Source of the DNA: Siphonodentalium dalli
Lineage: Eukaryota > Mollusca > Scaphopoda > Gadilida > Siphonodentaliidae
Length of the DNA stretch: 64,000 nt
Direction of reading: 5' to 3'
Assembly: GCA_032622095.1 (NCBI GenBank)
Contig: CP136061.1
Coordinates: 187,310,369-187,374,368, forward strand
Of this stretch, positions 57,862 through 64,000 are shown piece by piece. The notes beneath the pieces are model-generated. The model ran no database searches. It was not told where the DNA came from and worked only from the letters and a program-made list of their open reading frames with translations. Every line of letters starts with the position of its first letter. Within the stretch, counting starts at the first letter, position 1. The translations under genes were made by a program, and so were the position numbers.

Positions 57862-58380
57862 TGGGGTGTGTGATGGAAAAATCTCACACTCGGGGCCAGA
57901 TATTTGGTCCGGACACTCGGATCTTCTCGTCACTTGTCAGAGCATGTCAACACAAATTCCCCAGAAGGAGAAATCTACCAGAAAGGGCAGCCGCTATGCT
58001 GGCAGTAAGACTTCTAACAAATACATACACGCTAGAAGGAGCTGAATATAAAAAGAAATCCAACGGGATATGTAGAATGTGCTGTATTGAAACAGAGGAC
58101 AGGACCCACTTCATGCTGCGGTGCGGAGCCTTGCAGGATACACGGGAGAGAGTGCTAAATCATTTCACAAAAGAATGTATACAACCAACTGAACTTCAAG
58201 AACTGGAGGAAAAAGAAAAAATGTAAAGCATCCTAGATGTCACAAATATAATTACAAACAACACATCAAACAACTCCAGATTAAACATAGCCGCAAACAG
58301 ATACTGTTACCTACTACACTGCACAAGACTGAAGATTATGCTCGAGTTGGCGAAGAAACTGAAGAAAGGGCGATAAAAGC
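57862..58380 (+). pseudogene. LINE ORF2 C-terminal fragment with CCHC motif
   Basis: An open frame to 58226 contains LPERAAAMLAVRLLTNTYTL and CRMCCIETEDRTHFMLRC, i.e. C-x2-C-x8-H-x4-C, the zinc knuckle usual near the C-terminus of CR1/Jockey-type ORF2. The same frame goes on past a TAA at 58224 (ANRYCYLLHCTRLK), so it is decayed. Confidence 0.55.
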
Positions 58381-58594
58381 ACTCAAGCACACATTAGCAG
58401 TACCTTAACCTACCTGTACAGATTTTGTATTCAGACATCAACACTGTATATATGACATACCGGTACGCGACAATTATGGGGATGATGGTTACACTCCGAA
58501 TGGAGGTTGCTCATAAGTGAGTGCAAAGTGTAAGTGATCGATACAATCCGACAACATTCCTATACATTATTCATATACACCATGGCGTTCTCAC

Positions 58595-59465
58595 AATGTA
58601 TATCTCGAAGTGGGTAGACTGCAATATAATAGCACAAAATAATCGGAGTTGTTGTGCTTTTGTATTCTGCCATACCGAAATTTCTAAAACTGATTTTTTT
58701 CTTCTGAATTTTGGGGTGGGGGTGACACAATCTAGCACCACATATCACCTATGACAAAGAATGACATCTTTATCCTACAATCATATGCGGTATATATTTA
58801 CACAAGTTTATAGATTATATACGGATCTCCATTCAATGCAATATTGAATAATCGCCTATTAAGAGGGGCAAAACAACTGAAAATGAATTATCTTTAGTCT
58901 ATTTTCCAAGTAAATTTAAGAATTTTTTACATCTATCACCGAAATCATGGCATTTCAATACTTTGTATTTATAAGTATGTAACCTGCTGTATCGTAGCAC
59001 AAAAATATCCCGAATACCTGTTCTTTTGTATTCATTTGTGCCGAATTTCCCTAAAACAGTGACTTTTTGCTGAATTTTGGGGTGAGCGTTGAAATAATCT
59101 TACATAACACAGTACGTGTTAAATATAATGATATATTCAGCATATTGTCGTATGCGGTATATATGTCCGCACTTTTCTAGACTATATACGATATTCCTGG
59201 TCAAAACAATATTGATCTATCGCCCATTATGTGAGGCAAAAAAAATAAAAAATTGTGCTGTTTTGTCTATTTTTACAATAAATCTAAACAAAATCTTCGT
59301 TATATCAGAGAAATCATAACACTATCATAGTAAATATCTAGAGGTATGTAGACTACAATATTTTAGCGCAAAATGTTCGCGTTTCTATACTTTTATTTCT
59401 CATTTGGCCGCATTTTACAAAAACAGTGATTTTTCAAATATTTTGCTTAATTTTGGCACTTAATC
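58595..59465. repeat. Direct tandem repeat, period ~367 bp, about 2.4 copies
   Basis: Units begin near 58608, 58974 and 59343 (GTAGACTGCAATATAATAGC, then diverged versions) and share TTTTGTATTC, CTGAATTTTGGGGTG and ATATGCGGTATATAT. Copies are fairly diverged. No coding region. Confidence 0.75.
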
Positions 59466-59824
59466 CACTAAAAATCATCTTTTGCACCATTTATATATTT
59501 CACACCGTGTCCTACCCGCTGCGGAATGTCATAGTTAACCTTCAAAATGATGCATTACAAGCTTGTGTGTGGTCCCGATGGACTAAACTTTCTGAAATCG
59601 GTTCCGTCCGCTCCACTATAACTACAATAATTATTAATTAGGCATGCAGTTTGGCATAACGACATTACAATTTCTTTTTAAATTGAAGGCTATAGCCAGA
59701 CATTGTTTTTCAGTTTGTGTTTGTTGTTCGTTTTTTTTTCATTTATTTTACGTTCTGATGGCAGATATTGACTTTCTAGAGAGGAATTTTTTTTAATTGT
59801 TAGCCTAGAAAAAATCCAATGATT

Positions 59825-60060
59825 GCCTCTAATAAAGAGCGTCCATGTTGTCGTCGCGGTATAGACAATAAAGAGCGTTTTCAATTATGAACGTGCTCAA
59901 TTTCGATATGTCATGGGTGATTTTGTATGTGGTATTGTGACATTTAAATATAATCATTCCGTCTCCCAAAAGCGGTAGACAATAAAGAGCGTTATAGATT
60001 ACGCACTGTGTTGTCTTTGTGGATGTACATAATAATGGTGATCTGTATGTGGCATGGTGA
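59825..60060. repeat. Diverged ~120 bp tandem repeat
   Basis: CAATAAAGAGCGT recurs at about 59831, 59868 and 59979; TTGTATGTGGTATTGTGACAT and CTGTATGTGGCATGGTGACA follow the second and third. AATAAAGAGCGT also occurs in the foldback element near 41720. Confidence 0.55.
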
Positions 60061-60194
60061 CATTCTAATATATGAATAATTAAGAATTTGGAAATAACTT
60101 ACAAAGAACAACAAATGAAACACCTGATAGATAGTTCCGCCCAGTGTTTTTATAACGTCTCTGAGCTTCTTACGGCAAAGTTGATGCGATCGTC

Positions 60195-60561
60195 CAGGGG
60201 CGCCGGAAGCATCCTTGAAGGGCAGGGGGGAGGCAGAGCCTACAAAAAGGGCACTTTTCCCGCAAAAAAAGGGCATTTTCTCCGCAAACTCGGGAAAATA
60301 ACCATAAATTCATAAATCCCTATTTTAATGGTATTTGTCGGTTTTTGTGGCCGTTTTGTGATAAAATTGACAAAAAGTTATATTCCTTGTGAAATTGGTG
60401 GTATTTGGACCAAAAAAGTAACATTTTGCTATAAAAACACGAGATTAAACACACAAAAAGCATTTTCTGTCTCCAGAAAAAGGGAAAATCCTGCCCCCGC
60501 TCGCCCCCTTGATCAAGGGCAAGGGGTCAGCTGCCCCCACCCCCCTCTTCCGGTGCCCCTG
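60195..60561. mobile_element. hAT-like MITE (367 bp) with perfect 8 bp target duplication
   Basis: CGATCGTC at 60187-60194 and 60562-60569; terminal inverted repeat CAGGGGCGCCGGAAG / CAGGGGCACCGGAAG. Interior rich in AAAGGGCA-type motifs; non-coding. Confidence 0.88.
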
Positions 60562-60569
60562 CGATCGTC

Positions 60570-61430
60570 TGCTGCCATTACCACTCACTTTGGGTCCATT
60601 TTATAGTGTAAACAATTTCGCCGGTTGACACTGCATGATGAATAGTCGCTGAGTGACTATCAATTTTAGCACTATATATAGTAACATGGATTCAACAAAC
60701 CAAACAGCATGCTACGGCATGTCATCAATTGCTGCAAAACGACATATGCGCTACTATAACTTTATTAATATAAGTATATGGTCTGCTATACGATAATGAC
60801 TTCCAAAGCGAACCACGCAAAATCTTGATTTACTGAAATAACTCATCGCATAGCGATGCAATCTACACCGCGCGCGCACACATGTGGATTCCGCATTTTA
60901 GTATCGGCTGAATAGACTACGATTTCGTAATCGTAGTCGGCAAAATATAAACTCGGGCTCCGAATCTGTGTTTTTAATTTGTTCGCCCACAACTACGTCA
61001 TTCGTAGTTTAGTCACGGAAATCTCCGAATATCGATGATGGTATTATTTATTAATTTTTCATCTTATTTATTATGCGATCGGAATGGGAATTGGGTCATT
61101 TTAATCACAACAGGGAGGGCTTTCCGACTGCGTTTGGTAGTTTCTAGACCGAATAAATCCTTTAGTTAATATTGGGGAAAACTCTTTACAAAAAACTCAT
61201 TGGATCATTATTTTTGTTTTGGGGTCGGAAAAAAATTTCAGGCTCGTATGGCATTTTTTCCCTTTCGATCATTTTTTGTACCCACCCACCCGCACCGCCC
61301 AATTTTTTTCCGTTTTCGGCAGTTTTTTCCGACCATTTTTTGACACCCACCCCCCCCCCCCTTTAACACTAAAACAGAGATTTTCGGGGGGAAATTCACT
61401 GTAAATATCTGTATATGAATTTCTGTGCAT
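60570..61430. other. Nothing recognised
   Basis: No gene or clear repeat; C and T homopolymer stretches near 61290-61360. Confidence 0.45.
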
Positions 61431-61439
61431 ACTATTTAT

Positions 61440-62307
61440 CATGGATGTTAACATGGACATGTAAATAGGAATGAGTCATTTTGAGGTCATTCGGCCAAAA
61501 AAACATGGCTGCCAGCGGCCATCTTGGATTTCAAAATACAACACGATAACGGCCTGCAGTCAGTTTACAGTTAGAATTACATTATTTCTCTCATTCAAAG
61601 TGGTTTTGAAGCCCAACTCATTGCCAAAACACTAAAAAAAAAAGGCATACGTGCCGGAATTTTTTTCTTCACCCCCCCCCCCCCCTGTGTTGATGAGAAA
61701 AAGTCATTTTGGGATCATTCAACCAAATAACATGGCCGCTGGCAGCCATGTTGGATTTTACTCTTTGCATGAATAAATCCTTTGGCACGGGCTATACAGG
61801 TCGTAGCTTTGGTCGGATCATCGTGAAATTTGTCACGGATGTTAACATTGACATGTAGATGGAAACTAGTTATTTTGGGGTTATTCGGTCATAAAATATG
61901 GCCGCTGGCAGCCATCTTGGATTTACTCTTTGCATTACTATAAATCGTTTGGCACGGGCAACTAATCACACCTTTGGTCGGATCATTATGAAATTTGTCA
62001 TGGCTCTTAACATTGACATGTATAGATAGGAACGAGTTATTTTGGGGTCATTCGGCAGAAAAACATGGCCGCCAGCAGCCATCTTGGATTTCAAAATTTA
62101 ACCCATTAGCACGGGCTACAGACCAGAGCGTTTGTCTGATCTTCATCCTTTGATCTTCATCCTTTGGCATGACGGGCTACAGGTCATAACTTTGTCGGAT
62201 CGTGGCCGTCAGCTGCCATCTTGGATTTCAAAATTCAATTCATCATTCCATTTATTGCTCATCACAAAAATTTAACTTCTTCTCAAAGTTGAGCTACAGT
62301 GTCATGG
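61440..62307. repeat. Inverted copy of the 4528-6639 tandem array family (4-5 units)
   Basis: GGCCATCTTGGATTTCAAAAT or close forms recur at about 61517, 61746, 61911, 62078 and 62215 with GGAACGAGTTATTTTGGGGT-type segments, the reverse complement of the left array. The right end GTTGAGCTACAGTGTCATGG is the reverse complement of the left array's outer flank (4512-4535), so the family end is shared. Confidence 0.8.
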
Positions 62308-62433
62308 ACACGTTCATTATATATTACCATAACCCATACCTGATTGGAATATAAATTTTACGACAGTAAAATATATCTACATTGCAGAGAAATCGCTTTG
62401 GCTACAGTATACTATACAATATACATTCAATTT

Positions 62434-62566
62434 TGCTACAAGGTAATTCCATTGGGCAACAAGGTAATTCCATTTCTGTGCAGGGTAATTCCATTTCGCT
62501 ACAGGGTAATTCCATTTTGCTACAGGGTAATTCCATTTTGCTATAGGGTAATTCCATTTTGCTGCA
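62434..62566. repeat. 20 bp minisatellite, about 7 copies
   Basis: Unit GCTACAGGGTAATTCCATTT with small changes. The open frames (for example KMELPC repeats on the minus strand) follow from the 20 bp period and are not a gene. Confidence 0.9.
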
Positions 62567-62749
62567 AAAGTTGGAAGTTTCATACCTGACACAACAGTTG
62601 TTTGACAGTTCACACCAACAATAGGCTGAAAGCGTTCTCGTAGTTTGATTTTCCAACGAATAATTAGTGAGGCATTTGTTGTTTCATATTAAATACCAAG
62701 AGTAATATAATTTCCTGCTTTTGGTCCAAATATGTGACTGAAGTGGCAG

Positions 62750-63190
62750 TCATTTGGAAATTTTCCAACCTGGGGGGGGGGGGTAAGTTCGGAAATTTCC
62801 AACACTTTGAGAGCTAATTGTGCCTCTCTAGATGCTACGATTTTGCAGTTTTCAGGTTCAAATTTCAATATTTTCTCCCACTGGGCTGAGGGGTCATGCA
62901 TGGTTCCTCCAAGTGGCCAGTCAAATCTACTAATCAATTAAAAAATAAATCGCGATGCCTGAATTTTCCTGAATTGAAACCTCTAGATGCAAGGATTTTG
63001 CAGTTTTCAGGTTCAGATTTCAAAACTACGAATCAAATTTTTAAAATCTGGGCCTGAATTTGCCTGGAGATGCACTGGGAGATGCAATAATTAATTTAGC
63101 AGTTTTCAGGTTTAGATTTCGCCCATTGAGTCGTCTTCCCTTCCCGGTAGTCAGTCAAAGACTAATAATCTAAAATCAAGGTTGTCCATT
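62750..63190. repeat. Degenerate direct repeat
   Basis: GATTTTGCAGTTTTCAGGTT and variants occur near 62842, 62992 and 63096, each followed by CAAATTTC/AGATTTC. A G run lies at 62772-62783. Confidence 0.6.
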
Positions 63191-63210
63191 TCGGAAATTT
63201 CAAGCCAAGG

Positions 63211-63232
63211 TGGGGGGGGGGGGGGGGGGGGT
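63211..63232. repeat. Poly-G run
   Basis: About 20 consecutive G bases; length may be unreliable in an assembly. Confidence 0.8.
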
Positions 63233-63257
63233 GACGCAGTTGGTATTATACGCGAAC

Positions 63258-63370
63258 TTGGGGCACAGGTCACCAGAACAAAAAATTACCCCACCCCATA
63301 TAGTACTTAATCGGATTAAGTACAATTGGGGTGGGATCAATTTTGTTCTGGGGACCTGTGACTTGGGGCT
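63258..63370. repeat. Hairpin, ~45 bp arms
   Basis: GGGGCACAGGTCACCAGAAC pairs with GTTCTGGGGACCTGTGACTT; the centre TACTTAATCGGATTAAGTA is itself a palindrome. Looks like a small MITE core. Confidence 0.75.
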
Positions 63371-63934
63371 GCATTTGGAAATTCCAAGGCGGACACCCTG
63401 TTGTTCCACACAGAAGACAACTCTAGCCACATCCCTGAGTCTAATTAAAAGTTATATTCTAATGTACGGAAGTGGTCGGACTGCAAACAAAAAAATTCTC
63501 TCTGCTGTTCGCTCATTCTAAAATCACTCAAATGTATATATATACAAGTATACAGTCTAATAAAATTAGACCGTGTTTCATTTATATCAAATTACGATCT
63601 AAAGACTCTCATGGATAAAATTATTTCAAACGGGAGAAATCGAGCCAATATGCAACAAGCGATGTGTTGACTGTTGATTGACCAATGCACAGCTTCCTGC
63701 AAATTCAATTAATATTCATTTATCCATACAAGCCACACCCGCGGTATGTGACTGCTGTCTCGTGAAGTTATCGATTAAACTATACACGTAAAAGTGTCGC
63801 GTATCTTGACTGACCAAACGCCGTATGTTCAAAATCAATAATTGGGAAATGATCAGAGAGAACAGGTATACATAATAGAATTTTATTTGCAAAGATATTT
63901 TTTTTTAAATAGTATTTTCTCCTAACCTATGGGC

Positions 63935-64000
63935 GGTTACGTAGCGATTCTCCGAAGACCCATAACTCCGAAGGTCCGATTCTCCGACGCCCCGATTCTC
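63935..64000. repeat. Short CGATTCTCCGA repeats at the window edge
   Basis: CGATTCTCCGA and close variants recur about four times and run into the right edge; the full extent cannot be seen. Confidence 0.55.

Noticed and set aside
62344-62656. Repeat protein with KMELPC or VIPFCYR units
   Set aside because: Generated by the 20 bp minisatellite in all frames; no start context or conserved protein features.
1-64000. CRISPR array, prophage or bacterial operon
   Set aside because: The repeats are adjacent units or interspersed transposons without unique spacers, and genes are split by spliceosomal introns.

Overview
The window looks like nuclear DNA of an animal, most likely a lophotrochozoan and probably a bivalve mollusc. 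It is AT-rich. Its genes are split by GT-AG introns, many longer than 1 kb. Introns and spacers are packed with small DNA transposons, microsatellite-headed interspersed repeats of a style common in bivalves, and LINE debris. The bivalve assignment is inference from repeat style and from the protein family. I see no prokaryotic organisation.

Two genes can be read with confidence, both members of the 'protein DD3-3' family (secreted, function unknown, named from Dictyostelium). DD3-3-A lies on the minus strand. Its start codon is at 19598 and eight exons run leftward to 2836, giving the first 314 residues. The 3' part lies beyond the left edge. DD3-3-B lies on the plus strand with thirteen exons from 23816 to 51361 and gives an apparently complete protein of 660 residues. 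The genes are head to head with about 4.2 kb between start codons. All reading frames join across the introns. The two proteins share many blocks but place most introns differently.

Layout: 0-2.8 kb holds intron 8 of DD3-3-A with nested TTAA-flanked elements. 2.8-19.6 kb is DD3-3-A; its introns carry a roughly 160 bp tandem array (4.5-6.6 kb), palindromic MITEs, LINE relics (11.6-12.4 and 15.2-15.8 kb) and a 1.6 kb element whose ends are inverted minisatellites (15.96-17.56 kb). 19.6-23.8 kb is the shared upstream spacer. 23.8-51.4 kb is DD3-3-B, with repeat clusters in its introns, including a 1.5 kb foldback element, a 1.45 kb hAT-like element with 8 bp target duplications, and several TTAA elements. 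51.4-55.5 kb is the 3' flank, holding a hAT-like element that contains a 5'-truncated, frameshifted LINE. 55.5-64 kb is gene-free as far as I can see: MITEs, a decayed retroelement, a 367 bp tandem repeat, another hAT-like MITE, an inverted copy of the 160 bp array and several minisatellites.

The most notable signals are the divergent DD3-3 pair with discordant introns, and the set of TTAA-flanked elements. The latter share termini (CCCTTT..., CCTCTT..., CTCTTT...) and reuse one hairpin core in combination with different ends.
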